Shown piece after piece: positions 16,300 through 26,192 of a stretch of 41,462 nucleotides of DNA. This DNA is from a virus: the IMG/VR virus record IMGVR_UViG_3300035180_000144, positions 1 through 41,462 of that record; one strand, written 5' to 3'. Below the pieces are notes generated by a model. That model saw only the letters and a list, made by a program, of their open reading frames with translations. It searched no databases and was not told the DNA's origin. How positions within the stretch are numbered: the stretch's first letter is position 1; the number at the start of each line of letters is the position of its first letter. The position numbers were made by a program, and so were the translations under genes.

Positions 16300-17259
16300 A
16301 TGAGCATGACCGTTGATACGCTGATTCAGAACCTGAGCACTCAGGCGAACGCATACAACAGCGCTGCGTACAACTACACGTATCAAGCGACTGAGCAGGT
16401 CAAAGGAGATGCGCAGTCTACGGACTCTCGGTTCGTGCCGTACATCGTCCCGAGCATAGCCAACCAGTTAGACACGACGATCCCACCTGAGTTGTACGGT
16501 GTGCCTACGACGCAGATCGTCGATGGTCTGCGGGCCGAGCTTGAGCTGTACTTCAATGAGTTCTTCCCTGATATCTCGACCCAGTACACCACGTGGATAG
16601 CCGAGATTGCCGACGCTGTATCAACTGGTGTGCCGCTGACGTTGGACAATGAGACGGCGAACAGGCAGGCCCAGGTGTTCGGTGAAGCTGAGGGCATTCG
16701 GATACAGCGCAAGCTACGTGCTGCTTGGGCAGGCAAGGGCTACACCCTCCCGCCCGGGGCGATGGTGGGTATGGTGCTGGACGAGTCAGACACGCGGACG
16801 GAGCAGCTGATCACAGGTGCGATCGGTAACGCGAATAAGGCCACAGATCAGGTGTTGTCTACCTACAAGATCGTCCTGGCTACAGCCCTTGCAACGTCGG
16901 ATGCTCGCGTAGCTGCTGTCAATGCCATGAGCGCACTGATAAAAACGGCTGCGGCGATCTACTCAACAGACGTTGACGCGAAGATCGCCATACTGAAAGC
17001 CCGTGCAGCTGCAGCGGACGCAGCGCTTGCGTATTACTCTGCCGAGTTGAAACTGGACTCGGTGAACACAGGTTTGTACAAGCAGAACGTACAACTTGCG
17101 GTTCAACGCTTCGAGAAAGACGGATCACTCTTCTTCAGGAATGAAGGGGCACAGGTGGAATCTGCTATCGCAGGAGCCGTAGAAGCCGGTAAAATCGCGC
17201 AAGCGGCGTTCTTGTCACTCAATACCATCGTCAGCGCATCGACTGCTGGGTTTGCATAA
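16300..17259 (+). CDS. Helical virion protein, paralogue B (319 aa)
   Basis: This is the second member of the tandem pair. It has TLIQNLSTQANAYNSAAYNY at the start, a YGVPTTQIVDGLRAELELYF helix matching the aromatic helix of paralogue A, an Ala-rich helix bundle (about residues 190-300), and the same Leu-Asn-x-Ile/Ser-rich ending with AGFA. The final dozen residues and overall plan are the clearest match; the middle has diverged strongly. AAGGAG lies 7 bp before the ATG. Both products may form a hetero-oligomer, for instance a component of the ejected DNA-delivery conduit, but this is an inference from position and helix content. Confidence 0.75.
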   Translation: MSMTVDTLIQNLSTQANAYNSAAYNYTYQATEQVKGDAQSTDSRFVPYIVPSIANQLDTTIPPELYGVPTTQIVDGLRAELELYFNEFFPDISTQYTTWIAEIADAVSTGVPLTLDNETANRQAQVFGEAEGIRIQRKLRAAWAGKGYTLPPGAMVGMVLDESDTRTEQLITGAIGNANKATDQVLSTYKIVLATALATSDARVAAVNAMSALIKTAAAIYSTDVDAKIAILKARAAAADAALAYYSAELKLDSVNTGLYKQNVQLAVQRFEKDGSLFFRNEGAQVESAIAGAVEAGKIAQAAFLSLNTIVSASTAGFA

Positions 17260-17270
17260 AGGAAATTGAC

Positions 17271-18848
17271 ATGGCTGGATTGAGTTTTGGTGGAGCAATG
17301 GACCAACGGCTGCGGCTGGCAGACGATAGTCATCGGATGGAGCAGTTGAAAATTGACGATGCTTATAAGATCGGCATGATAAGCGCACTGAAACCGAACA
17401 GGGGCTGGGGTGGTGGCGGCGGCGGTCAAATAGTCGCAAACCCCCCAGTTCGTCCAGCAACGAACTTCAGCTCTGTTGGTTCTGGTAATACCCGCTCTGG
17501 TGCGGAGGGGATACTCCCGCCTGCGATGGTTCAACCCTTTGCCGCTGATGTACCGAAACCAGTGCCCCCGGTAAGTACTGTAGGGGCTATTGGCCTTACA
17601 GGCGCTGAAAGCATCCCCGAATACACCGGAGGGCCGCGCGCACCTAGCGATGGTACAGCACTACCACCGAGGATGTATTCGGATAATGTCCAGACTGACC
17701 CGCTGGAGCGACAGAAGGCGGGTGTAGGTATGCGCGTAGGCGGAATGATCCGCGACCCCAACGGTTCACCGACGAAAGACACCGTACCGGCAAAGCTTGC
17801 TGATGGTGAGGCTGTGTTGAACGCAGGCGCAGCGAAGTTCCTCGGTAACGACATGGTTCAGCGCTTGAACAAGCTCGGCCTGAAGTCTATGGGTATGCAG
17901 GGTATGCCCGGCCCAGAGGTTGTAGACGGGGAACTTCATGCTGCCGCTGGCTTGGGGGCTACGGATAGGCTTGGCTACCCGGTAGAGCGTGAAACCACAG
18001 CTGAACCTATAAAGTATATTGCGCGCCGTGGTCAGGGGCTAGTAGCAGATACGTTACCTTTGTACGGCCAAGGAAAAATGTCTGCAGCTGTACAACCCTC
18101 TGCGGCTGTACAACCCTCTGCGGCTGTACAACCCGTATCTGCGGTAGTTCCTGCAGCTAAGAGTACGGACACAGCCCCCGCTATTGCGCAAGTGCAACCT
18201 GTGCCCAATCCCACAACGCCGCAACAGCAAACAGCACTCACTGACATGGGGATTACGCGGGATCACGTGGTTAATCCTGGGCAAGGTATGACCCTGGACG
18301 CAGCTCGCGTAGCTCAAGACAAAGTACCCACGAACAAGGTCTACCAACTGAGCGGGTATGGCGATCAGAACAGTATTTATGCCTCGGCAGGGAAAGACGG
18401 GGAATTGAACACGTTTAGTGGTGCCGGTACAGGAAAAGCCAGTACAGGGATGCCGTCACCTGAATCAGCCCGGAAGTTGCTCGATGACTACCAAAACCAG
18501 CAGCTAATGAGCATAGCTAGTTCGACTCCGGAAACGGCTGCGCATGTGGTCGCCTCTGAGAATGCGCGCAAAGGGGTAGAAACTTCAGCTCAAGATCGTA
18601 TCTTGGGTGAAAATGCAAAAGCAGAAGCCAGGACTGAGCTAGCCGCTGCGAGTATAGAGGCCAAAAAGGATTTAGCGAAAGACTGGACTCCGGTAGCAGA
18701 CGCTATGGGGAAGACGGTGTTGGTGAACCGGAGAGGCAAGCAAAAAGCGCTATTTGCTGATTTTGCTGTAAAGTCGCGTATGGTTCACCCTGACGCTACG
18801 GACGAACAACTTGCGAAAGCCTATGACGATTATTTGGGGGCTGTGTGA
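17271..18848 (+). CDS. Probable internal virion protein, Pro/Gly-rich (525 aa)
   Basis: The N-terminal third is low-complexity with a GGGGGG run near residues 47-52 and many Pro and Gly. Residues about 155-205 carry the motif DTVPAKLADGEAVLNAGAAK followed by MVQRLNKLGL, a pattern (P-A-x-L-x-x-G-E-x-V-x-N) common in minor structural proteins of phages. Residues 272-289 are three tandem copies of a 6-residue repeat (AAVQPS type). The C-terminal third is helical and charged (TRTELAAASIEAKKDLAKDW) and ends with HPDATDEQLAKAYDDYLGAV. The gene precedes and overlaps the giant ejection-protein gene (GTGATG), so it likely acts with it inside the capsid. Function inferred. Confidence 0.75.
   Translation: MAGLSFGGAMDQRLRLADDSHRMEQLKIDDAYKIGMISALKPNRGWGGGGGGQIVANPPVRPATNFSSVGSGNTRSGAEGILPPAMVQPFAADVPKPVPPVSTVGAIGLTGAESIPEYTGGPRAPSDGTALPPRMYSDNVQTDPLERQKAGVGMRVGGMIRDPNGSPTKDTVPAKLADGEAVLNAGAAKFLGNDMVQRLNKLGLKSMGMQGMPGPEVVDGELHAAAGLGATDRLGYPVERETTAEPIKYIARRGQGLVADTLPLYGQGKMSAAVQPSAAVQPSAAVQPVSAVVPAAKSTDTAPAIAQVQPVPNPTTPQQQTALTDMGITRDHVVNPGQGMTLDAARVAQDKVPTNKVYQLSGYGDQNSIYASAGKDGELNTFSGAGTGKASTGMPSPESARKLLDDYQNQQLMSIASSTPETAAHVVASENARKGVETSAQDRILGENAKAEARTELAAASIEAKKDLAKDWTPVADAMGKTVLVNRRGKQKALFADFAVKSRMVHPDATDEQLAKAYDDYLGAV
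18084..18137 (+). repeat. Three tandem 18-bp repeats
   Basis: Three adjacent copies of an 18-bp unit (GCGGCTGTACAACCCTCT and near-identical variants) lie in frame inside the internal virion protein gene and encode AAVQPS-type hexapeptides. The copies differ at a few bases, consistent with recent slippage expansion in a disordered linker. Confidence 0.9.
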
Positions 18849-21800
18849 TGCCGTTACCGGATAACTGGGGTAAGACATTTGATCCCTTGGCGGCTTCTCC
18901 GCAAGCCGCTCAAGAAAAGTCTGTCTTTCTCCCCGCGCTGGCGCGCAGTGCCGGGGGCATGGTGCAAGATGCTGGACATCTGGCGTCAGCGCTGGGTGCC
19001 GAGTCGATCGGTACGGGGATGCAGGCGTTTGGTAAAGGTGTCGAAGACGCCAACCCTGCGCAGTTCAATGGCATGGCCGGACTCAAAGCATCGCCTTGGG
19101 GCTTCGTCAAAGAGACGATGGGGGAACTGCTACCTACAGCAGCGGGTATGGTGATCCCTGGCGGCATCATCGGTAAGGGGCTGATGAAGGTGGCACCTGC
19201 AGTCTTTGGTGAAGGTACAGCAGCACAACTGCTGGCTCCGAAGGTCATTCCAGGGCTGTCTCGTGGATTGCAGGTTACTGGTCCTGGTGCTGCGATGGGT
19301 CTTGGTATGGGCGCAGGCTCTACTGTGATGGAGACGGGAGGGATTCTCAGTGACCAGATGGACGAGACGGGCCAGTACAATCTTGGTCGTGCCGCGCTGT
19401 TTGGTTTGGGTGCAGGTTCACTGGATGCTTCAATGGGTATCGGCGGCGTCATTGGGAAAGGCTTGGCTGGTCAACTTGGTCATAGTGCTATCGAGAAGGT
19501 CGGATTACGTCAGATTGGCAAGCAGGCACTCAAGACAGGTGCGGAAGAAGGTCTGCAAGAAGGCGTCCAGACAGGTCTGGAGATGGAAGGCACTAAAGAG
19601 GGTGGCTTCAACCAGAAGATAGCTACCGCGCAAGGTGTGGATGACCTACTCACGTCCATCGTCAAGGGCTTCATCGGCGGTGGCGCGTTCGGCGGTGTAC
19701 ATGGTGGGAAACAGTACCTTGAGCGGAAGTCAGTGGAGTCTGAGGTTAAGGCGCAGCTGGCAGAGTCGCAGAAGCAAGAGAATGAGGAAAAAGCGAAAGC
19801 CGCAGCACAGCAACAAACTCAGGATACAGCTACACGAGGTGCAGAACAGGTAGCGGCTCAAACCCAAGGTGTGCCGGGCCAGATGGGGGACTTGTTCCCT
19901 GAGACTGTACAAGCTGGGCCGCTGCCTGAACAAGCTGCACCAGAAACAGAGATATCAACCACGGATACGCAGACTAGAGATTGGGTGGCAGAACAATCTT
20001 TGACGCAGGAAGCTGCTCGTCGGGCCCGAATGCAGGCTTTAGCACAGTCGGTAGCTGACACGAATTTACCTCCCCCAGAAGCGCCTTTTGATCAGGTAGC
20101 CGATGCTGAGGCTAACTTGCAGCGGATGCGAGCACGGCAGGAAGCAGCTCCTGGAACACAAGGTATGGCGGTTGAAGAGATTCCGATCGAAGATACGATC
20201 ACAGCCCAACCAGCGATTCCAGCGCATGTAGGTAATTTCTTAAAGCTCACAGCAGCGCAGTACGTTGGTGCGAACCAGGAACAGAAGAAGAAAATCCTAC
20301 GCGCTCGGATACAGGTTCGACGGGTGTTGTCTCAGCAGGGTGTCCCTGAAGAATCGCTGCCGTCAGTAGAGCCTACGGCTCAAGAGATGGCTGGGGCGGT
20401 TGAAGAGATCGCGATCAAGTCTCCTGAGAAGATGGCACAGGAAAAAATCCCTACGTACGCTGTTACGGAGGTTGCCGCAGCGCCCGTCCCAAAGTCCGCG
20501 AAGCAAGTAAACCCCGTGCCCGTACAAAAGGTACAGCCAAATGAAAAAGCTCCCGCCGCAGATCAAAGCGTTGATGCCACGCCTGCCGCCGAAACACCTG
20601 CAAGGGCCGGACCAACAGACGCCGGTAAGACCAGGACCGAAGTTAAGTCCGCTCCTGCCAGCGAAGCTGCGCGGAATGGTTCATCCACGAATGAAGATGT
20701 AACCACTAATGGCCTGCAAACCCAAGAAACAAGGAATGCCCCCGCCGCCGAAACGCAAGTAGGAGGTAAAGACGCCGTTCAAGTCGGAAGCGCAAAGACG
20801 GCTCCTGTGGGCCAAGGAACCGAAGCTGGCAAAGGAGTGGGCACACAAGTACCCAACGCTAAAGAATCTGCCGCAAAAGCTCGGAATGCCGAAACCGAAG
20901 AAGTAGTCGGTGAATTTCCTGCAGCTCTAAAGCTGTCAGGGGAGAAAGCACTTCAGTATGCCAAGTGGGGTGCGAAGCTCAAAGCGACAAAAAGTTTGGC
21001 TCGGGCGAAAGACACTGCAGATGGTGTCACACGCGCGGAGAAAATCTCGGATGGCACAGCTACGCTGGAAGCTATCGGTCGTTTGCTGTCTGGGAAAACG
21101 AAATCAGATACTCACGTCCCTGGGATTGGGCCGTATAACAGCGACCTATTCGCTTTGGCAAACGAAGCCAGAAACAAGAAATCTGAGGGTGGTAGAGCAG
21201 GTGTGCGCGATGTAGCGAAACAGGCTTTGGATTACCTGCGTGTCGAACATGCTACGGAAGTGCAGCGGGCGGAAAAAGCTGCGGATAAAGCAATCCAAAA
21301 TACGAAAGAGGTTCTTGATCAGCAGGATAAAGAGGCTGTAGCTGAGGAGGTTAAAGCCAAGACCAGCGGGCCGATGGTGGGTGAGGAAGAGCACAAACCT
21401 GGAAAAGCTACGATCACAATCTACGATTCTGCCGGTGTAGAACACACATTCGACAACAAGCAGGATGTGGCTAAATTCAAGAAGGATCAGAAGAAACTTA
21501 CACCTGAGCAGGCTGCGAACAATCTTGTTGGGGAGAAAGTAACAGACGCACCGGAGGCTGTGCGCCCGAACGCCGACAAGATGCAGAAGGCTTTATTTCC
21601 TGGGCGTGAGTTTGATAACACAACAGAAGACTTCGCAGCAGAGACTTACGACGGGCGTAAGTTTGAGTATCGTTCTTCCCACCCGATGCCGAACCAGAAG
21701 GTCTATGACAAGGCTGTCAAGGCGGGTGATCTGGCGGGCATTCAGACCCTGATCCGCAGCCACTTCAAGACGAACAAGGCCATGCAGCGCATCCTTGATT

Positions 21801-24800
21801 GGGTTGAGTCAAGTGTCGGGGATGTCAAGATCGTCCATGTCAATGAAGACATGACGGACGATTACGGCCACTACGTGGGCGCTGAGTACGACCCGGCTAC
21901 GCACACGACCACGGTCTACCAGGGTGGATCGAACCCGGTGGTACTGGCTCACGAGCTGGTTCACGCTGCGATGGAGCGTCAGCTTCAGGAGGTAGCGAGC
22001 TACAAGGGGCCGAAGACCGAGGCCATGCAGCGCAAGGTCAAGGCGTACAACGAGCTGAAGGCTCAGTACGAGAAGTTCAAGACGGCGATGCCCAATAGCG
22101 AGGCGTACGGGCTGACGAACTTGTCCGAGTTCATGGCTGAGGTGTTCAGCAATGTGGACTTCCGCGCGGCTCTGCAGACGCAACCAAAGACCAGCTTCTT
22201 CCGGGGGCTGATGCGCTCGATCGCAAACTTCCTCGGGTTCAAGACAGCAGAGAAGAGCGCGCTTGAAGATATCTTTAGTGCCGCGCAGGTGCTGGCGTAT
22301 CGCAACCCGGGCGAAGTGTTCACACCCACTGCGTGGAAGACGGTCTACAGTGTGGCAGACACCATGCCGTCTATCACAAAATATGTGAACGAGACCTATG
22401 ATAACAACACCAAGCTAGGCATCTGGGGCGAGCGGGGTAAAGGCGTATTGTCCCAGGCGAAGGCAAAGCTACAGAACGCGTTGTTCGGGCTCAGCACAGG
22501 TCACAACATAGATGAGATGTTTGGCTGGATTCCAGGTGTGCGGGACATCTTCACAACCCAGAATGCGCAGGAAGCTTTTGCAACGAAGTTACAGGATCGT
22601 GTGTCTATCGGTGCTGAAGGGTTACTGAAGTTCAAGAAGCAGGCCAAAGAGGCGTCCGACCACATGTGGACAGGTCTTACCCAAAGTTCGATCTTCCGTC
22701 TGAGCATGGACGAGGTGGAGAAGGTTGCTACCGGCAAAGAAAACTACGACTCACTGCTAGAGAAGCAGAACAACCTCCCGAAGAACCAGAAGCTGGAAGG
22801 CACTAACCTGCAGGGCACGGCAGAGGATCGGAAGCAGTTTGACTCGATGGTGTCGCATCTGAGGGCTATTGGTTGGGGCAAGAAGCCTACACGAACCGAG
22901 ACAGCCAACAAGCCGGAAAACGTCTTACCTAGCGATAACTCAAAGTGGACGCCGCAAGAGTGGGGGGAGTGGATCGTTCGGGAGAATCGGAAGACTGCGC
23001 AGAACCTGTATGAATCGTCGCTGCTCAACGTGGTGGCACGGCTGTACAAGGGCAATGACCAGGCGCTGGAGAAACTCTATAAGCCCAGCACCACGTTCCC
23101 GATGATCGAGAAGATGTACGTTGAGGCTGACAACAAGACTTCCCGGGATGCAGACTACGTGAGCAACATCAAGCGGATGCGCGATCAGGCGATGTCACAC
23201 GTGTACATCCATGTGCATCGTAAGGGCGACTACTTCGTTACGCTGTCTAAACCCAAGGAGTCTGCTTCCGAGTCGGATCAGGTCAAGGATTTTGTCCGAT
23301 TTGAGTCCGAGTATGAGGCCAAGCAGGCCGCTGAGGCGATGCGCAATAACCAGCAGGTCAAGGATGCAGGACTTGTTGTGTCTTCTGGTCAAATTTCAGA
23401 CTTCACGCGTCAATCAGCAGTAGGTGGGATGATGCAGCTGGCGGATCAGATGACCGCGCACCTTGAGGCGATGAAGGAAGTTTCAGGGATGGATCAGAAG
23501 CACATCGACCTGACCAAGGATATCATTCGTCAGACGATGTACGACCTGATGCCTGAAAGCAACATCATGAAAAGCTACCTGCATCGTAAGGGTACGCCCG
23601 GTTGGAAACCGGAAGAGCAGTTCCAGGGATTCGTACAGCACCTGATTCAGTCGAACTTTCACTATGCGAACAACCGCTTCCTGGGTAAGTACGAGCTAGG
23701 GTTTGCCAAGATCAAGGAAGCCATCAAAGACATGGAGGAGCCGCATCGTCTCGATGGGATGAAGCAGCTTGATGCTAAGGGTACGCTCCCCCAAGACCAG
23801 AAAGACTACCTGAGCAAGATCGCGCATGGGAACCCGCATATCGCCAAGAAGCTGCTGAACGAATTGTTGCTGAGGCACACAGGTAATTTCGTGACGATGG
23901 AGACCCCAATAGCTGACAGGTGGCGTTCGGCTACGTACGCATGGCAACTGGGTCTTGCACCGGGCTACCTGCTTGCCAACTTGGCGCAACCAATCCAACT
24001 AGGTATGCCAACGTTGGGTGGGCGCTACGGTTGGAAGAACAGCACCAAGGCGCTGATGGATGGCTACAAGGTAGCAGCGGATGTCATGGGCGTCATGACT
24101 GCTGACGGAGGTATGTGGAAGGCGCGGACAACGGAGGATGTAACCAAAGCACTGGAAGGCAAGTTCGATGGGCAAACGCTGCTAGCGTTGAGGCACATGC
24201 TCGATTCAGGCAAGGTTACTTACACACTGGCAAAAGAAGCCGGGATGTTGGCGGAAGGGCAGTCGCTTAACGGCATATTCGCCTCTCGTGTTGTTTCTTC
24301 AGCAGCACACTACTCCGAGATGCTAAACCGCGTGGCTGTTGGTATGGCTGCGTATGGGCTGGAAACAGCGCGTAGTAATAGCCAAGAGAAGGCAGAAGCT
24401 GCAGCCATCTGGGCGATAGACGAAACCCAGTTCGACTACAACAAGATGAACCAGTCGCGCTTCTTGGGTCGCAATAGTCCGCTTGGGCGGTACACCCCGC
24501 TGCTGTCGGTGTTCATGTCATACAATGTCCAGATGATGGAGCTGTACGCGCGGCACATGCGTACGGCGATCATGACATCTGACATGTCCTGGTTGAAGAG
24601 CGACTGGGGTCCGAAGTTTGCAGGCACAGAGGCTGAGATGCTGGTAGCTCGAAAGGAAGCCTGGAACACCCTGGCCGGGATGTTCGCCACCACATTCACA
24701 TTGGCTGGAGCGATGGGTCTGCCATTCTCGTCACTGATCTACGCGCTTGCTGGTCAGATGGGTGGTGACGATGATGATCCGCTGGATGTACCGCTGGCGA

Positions 24801-25552
24801 TGCGCGCATGGGCGACAACGGCGTTCGGCAGTGACGGTGGTCTAGCAGCGACCGAGGGTTTGCCTGCGGTGTTTGGGGTAAACATGTCCCAACGTCTGGG
24901 CCAGAACGACATTGTGCCGTACTCACGCTTCCTGACTGATCATCGTACGTTGTCCGAGATGCCAGCAGAGGTGCTGGCGAAGAACATCTCTGCCCCGATC
25001 GCCACGCTGCTGAGCTGGAGTACAGGTCTTAGCAAGGCGTACGACTACATGATGGACGGCGCTTCAGGTGGTGGGGATGCAATGATTAAGGCACTGCCTG
25101 CCGCGCTACGGGGTGTAGGTACAGCGATGTACGGCTACCACGACGTGGCAGGACAGGAGCTTCCACACGAGGTTACAGCTTGGCAGACAGCCATGCAGAT
25201 GTTAGGGATCGCGCCTCAGTTCAGGAACGACCAGATGATGCTGCTCATGGCTGACAAGTCGAAGGAAGCCATGCTTGCCAAGCGGGCGGCGTATATCCGA
25301 AGCAACTTGGCGTATTACACCAAGGAAGGCGACCAGGAGATGGTCGATCGGTTCCGGGAGAAATCGCAGGTGTTCATTGAAGCCAACCCAAGCTTTGCGT
25401 CACGGATGAGTATTGCCCCGCTCCTGAAAAAGATGGATAGTAACCGGGCGTTCTACCAGATGACCGGTATGGGTTCGGTCGTACCCAAGAAGAGGTTGGA
25501 AGAGGTCTACGGTTTGGCCCAGATGCTTGATCTACCGGAGAAAGAAGAGTGA
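18848..25552 (+). CDS. Giant polyvalent internal virion/ejection protein with metallopeptidase motif (2,234 aa)
   Basis: This is the largest gene here. The ATG at 18848 was chosen over GTG 18845 because GGGGG is 7 bp away; both overlap the previous stop. Residues about 80-270 contain Gly-rich hydrophobic stretches (GMVIPGGIIGKGLMKVAPAV, GLGAGSLDASMGIGGVIGKG) that could insert in membranes. Residues about 300-760 are a charged Ala/Gln/Pro-rich linker. A zincin motif HELVH lies at residues 1035-1039, with SEFMAEVFS about 55 residues later as a candidate third-ligand region. Near residue 1857 IDETQFDYNKMN followed by LLSVFMSYNVQMMELYARHM matches a domain associated with large polyvalent proteins (LPD38-like). 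A hydrophobic stretch near 1940-1970 follows. Probable role: injected with DNA, remodelling host envelope. Exact substrate unknown. Confidence 0.85.
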   Translation: MPLPDNWGKTFDPLAASPQAAQEKSVFLPALARSAGGMVQDAGHLASALGAESIGTGMQAFGKGVEDANPAQFNGMAGLKASPWGFVKETMGELLPTAAGMVIPGGIIGKGLMKVAPAVFGEGTAAQLLAPKVIPGLSRGLQVTGPGAAMGLGMGAGSTVMETGGILSDQMDETGQYNLGRAALFGLGAGSLDASMGIGGVIGKGLAGQLGHSAIEKVGLRQIGKQALKTGAEEGLQEGVQTGLEMEGTKEGGFNQKIATAQGVDDLLTSIVKGFIGGGAFGGVHGGKQYLERKSVESEVKAQLAESQKQENEEKAKAAAQQQTQDTATRGAEQVAAQTQGVPGQMGDLFPETVQAGPLPEQAAPETEISTTDTQTRDWVAEQSLTQEAARRARMQALAQSVADTNLPPPEAPFDQVADAEANLQRMRARQEAAPGTQGMAVEEIPIEDTITAQPAIPAHVGNFLKLTAAQYVGANQEQKKKILRARIQVRRVLSQQGVPEESLPSVEPTAQEMAGAVEEIAIKSPEKMAQEKIPTYAVTEVAAAPVPKSAKQVNPVPVQKVQPNEKAPAADQSVDATPAAETPARAGPTDAGKTRTEVKSAPASEAARNGSSTNEDVTTNGLQTQETRNAPAAETQVGGKDAVQVGSAKTAPVGQGTEAGKGVGTQVPNAKESAAKARNAETEEVVGEFPAALKLSGEKALQYAKWGAKLKATKSLARAKDTADGVTRAEKISDGTATLEAIGRLLSGKTKSDTHVPGIGPYNSDLFALANEARNKKSEGGRAGVRDVAKQALDYLRVEHATEVQRAEKAADKAIQNTKEVLDQQDKEAVAEEVKAKTSGPMVGEEEHKPGKATITIYDSAGVEHTFDNKQDVAKFKKDQKKLTPEQAANNLVGEKVTDAPEAVRPNADKMQKALFPGREFDNTTEDFAAETYDGRKFEYRSSHPMPNQKVYDKAVKAGDLAGIQTLIRSHFKTNKAMQRILDWVESSVGDVKIVHVNEDMTDDYGHYVGAEYDPATHTTTVYQGGSNPVVLAHELVHAAMERQLQEVASYKGPKTEAMQRKVKAYNELKAQYEKFKTAMPNSEAYGLTNLSEFMAEVFSNVDFRAALQTQPKTSFFRGLMRSIANFLGFKTAEKSALEDIFSAAQVLAYRNPGEVFTPTAWKTVYSVADTMPSITKYVNETYDNNTKLGIWGERGKGVLSQAKAKLQNALFGLSTGHNIDEMFGWIPGVRDIFTTQNAQEAFATKLQDRVSIGAEGLLKFKKQAKEASDHMWTGLTQSSIFRLSMDEVEKVATGKENYDSLLEKQNNLPKNQKLEGTNLQGTAEDRKQFDSMVSHLRAIGWGKKPTRTETANKPENVLPSDNSKWTPQEWGEWIVRENRKTAQNLYESSLLNVVARLYKGNDQALEKLYKPSTTFPMIEKMYVEADNKTSRDADYVSNIKRMRDQAMSHVYIHVHRKGDYFVTLSKPKESASESDQVKDFVRFESEYEAKQAAEAMRNNQQVKDAGLVVSSGQISDFTRQSAVGGMMQLADQMTAHLEAMKEVSGMDQKHIDLTKDIIRQTMYDLMPESNIMKSYLHRKGTPGWKPEEQFQGFVQHLIQSNFHYANNRFLGKYELGFAKIKEAIKDMEEPHRLDGMKQLDAKGTLPQDQKDYLSKIAHGNPHIAKKLLNELLLRHTGNFVTMETPIADRWRSATYAWQLGLAPGYLLANLAQPIQLGMPTLGGRYGWKNSTKALMDGYKVAADVMGVMTADGGMWKARTTEDVTKALEGKFDGQTLLALRHMLDSGKVTYTLAKEAGMLAEGQSLNGIFASRVVSSAAHYSEMLNRVAVGMAAYGLETARSNSQEKAEAAAIWAIDETQFDYNKMNQSRFLGRNSPLGRYTPLLSVFMSYNVQMMELYARHMRTAIMTSDMSWLKSDWGPKFAGTEAEMLVARKEAWNTLAGMFATTFTLAGAMGLPFSSLIYALAGQMGGDDDDPLDVPLAMRAWATTAFGSDGGLAATEGLPAVFGVNMSQRLGQNDIVPYSRFLTDHRTLSEMPAEVLAKNISAPIATLLSWSTGLSKAYDYMMDGASGGGDAMIKALPAALRGVGTAMYGYHDVAGQELPHEVTAWQTAMQMLGIAPQFRNDQMMLLMADKSKEAMLAKRAAYIRSNLAYYTKEGDQEMVDRFREKSQVFIEANPSFASRMSIAPLLKKMDSNRAFYQMTGMGSVVPKKRLEEVYGLAQMLDLPEKEE

Positions 25553-25725
25553 AACTTGAAACCCAGACCCAGGGATGGTACTCTGAACGCGATCTGACGA
25601 ATCAGTGCTCCGGATGCTACTGGGTGCTGAAAGAACATCGACTGGCTTGTTGTGAGTTCGCTAAAGCAGAGTTTCCACGTGCTCAGAAGTGTGAGAAGTT
25701 TGAAGATGAAGGGATAAACCCATGA
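25549..25725 (+). CDS. Cys-rich small protein (58 aa)
   Basis: This short gene starts with GTG overlapping the previous stop (GTGA) and ends in the ATGA overlap with the endolysin. GGAG lies 8 bp before the GTG. The product has five cysteines: CSGC, then a CC pair 10 residues later, and a final C before EKFEDEG. The C-x2-C...CC...C order looks like a metal-binding knuckle. There is no signal peptide or membrane segment. It fills the 169-bp gap exactly with overlaps on both sides, which supports it being real. Position before the endolysin suggests the lysis module or late control, but the role is unknown. Confidence 0.7.
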   Translation: MKLETQTQGWYSERDLTNQCSGCYWVLKEHRLACCEFAKAEFPRAQKCEKFEDEGINP

Positions 25726-26192
25726 GCGACTTCCCCCGTGCCTTCCAGATCATTCTCGACCACGAGGGTGGTTATGTTGACCACCCAGATGATCCAGGCG
25801 GCGAAACGAACTTCGGTATATCCAAACGTAGCTATCCTCAGCTCGACATCAAAAACCTCACTAAGAAGGACGCGGCGGACATATATCGCCGCGACTTCTG
25901 GGGCGCTTGCCGCTGTGACGAGATCAACTGGCCGCTGAACCTGTACTTGTTCGATAGCGCAGTAAACCAGGGCGTCGGAACAGCCATCACGATCCTACAG
26001 CGCGCGCTGGGCGTCCGCCTAGATGGTGTCATCGGGCCAGAAACCTTGGCCGCTGCCAACGCCGCACGCGACTCGATTGGCTCTGACTTTATGACAGAAC
26101 GCGCACTAACCTATACCCGCCTGAGCTCATTCGGTGTCTTCGGGCGCGGCTGGCTGCGTAGGTTATTCAAAACTGTGGAGGTAGTGGTATGA
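25722..26192 (+). CDS. Endolysin, GH108 muramidase (N-acetylmuramidase)
   Basis: This 156-aa enzyme degrades peptidoglycan for host lysis. The N-terminal motif DHEGGYVDHPDDPGGETNFG (residues 13-32) is the GH108 signature, with Glu15 as the likely catalytic residue. The C-terminal part contains the VRLDGVIGPETLAAANA sequence of the peptidoglycan-binding module (PG_binding_3 type) typical of this family. There is no signal peptide, so a holin must give access. The ATG overlaps the previous gene's stop (ATGA) and the stop overlaps the holin start. Length is slightly below the family's usual 170-190 aa. Confidence 0.93.
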   Translation: MSDFPRAFQIILDHEGGYVDHPDDPGGETNFGISKRSYPQLDIKNLTKKDAADIYRRDFWGACRCDEINWPLNLYLFDSAVNQGVGTAITILQRALGVRLDGVIGPETLAAANAARDSIGSDFMTERALTYTRLSSFGVFGRGWLRRLFKTVEVVV

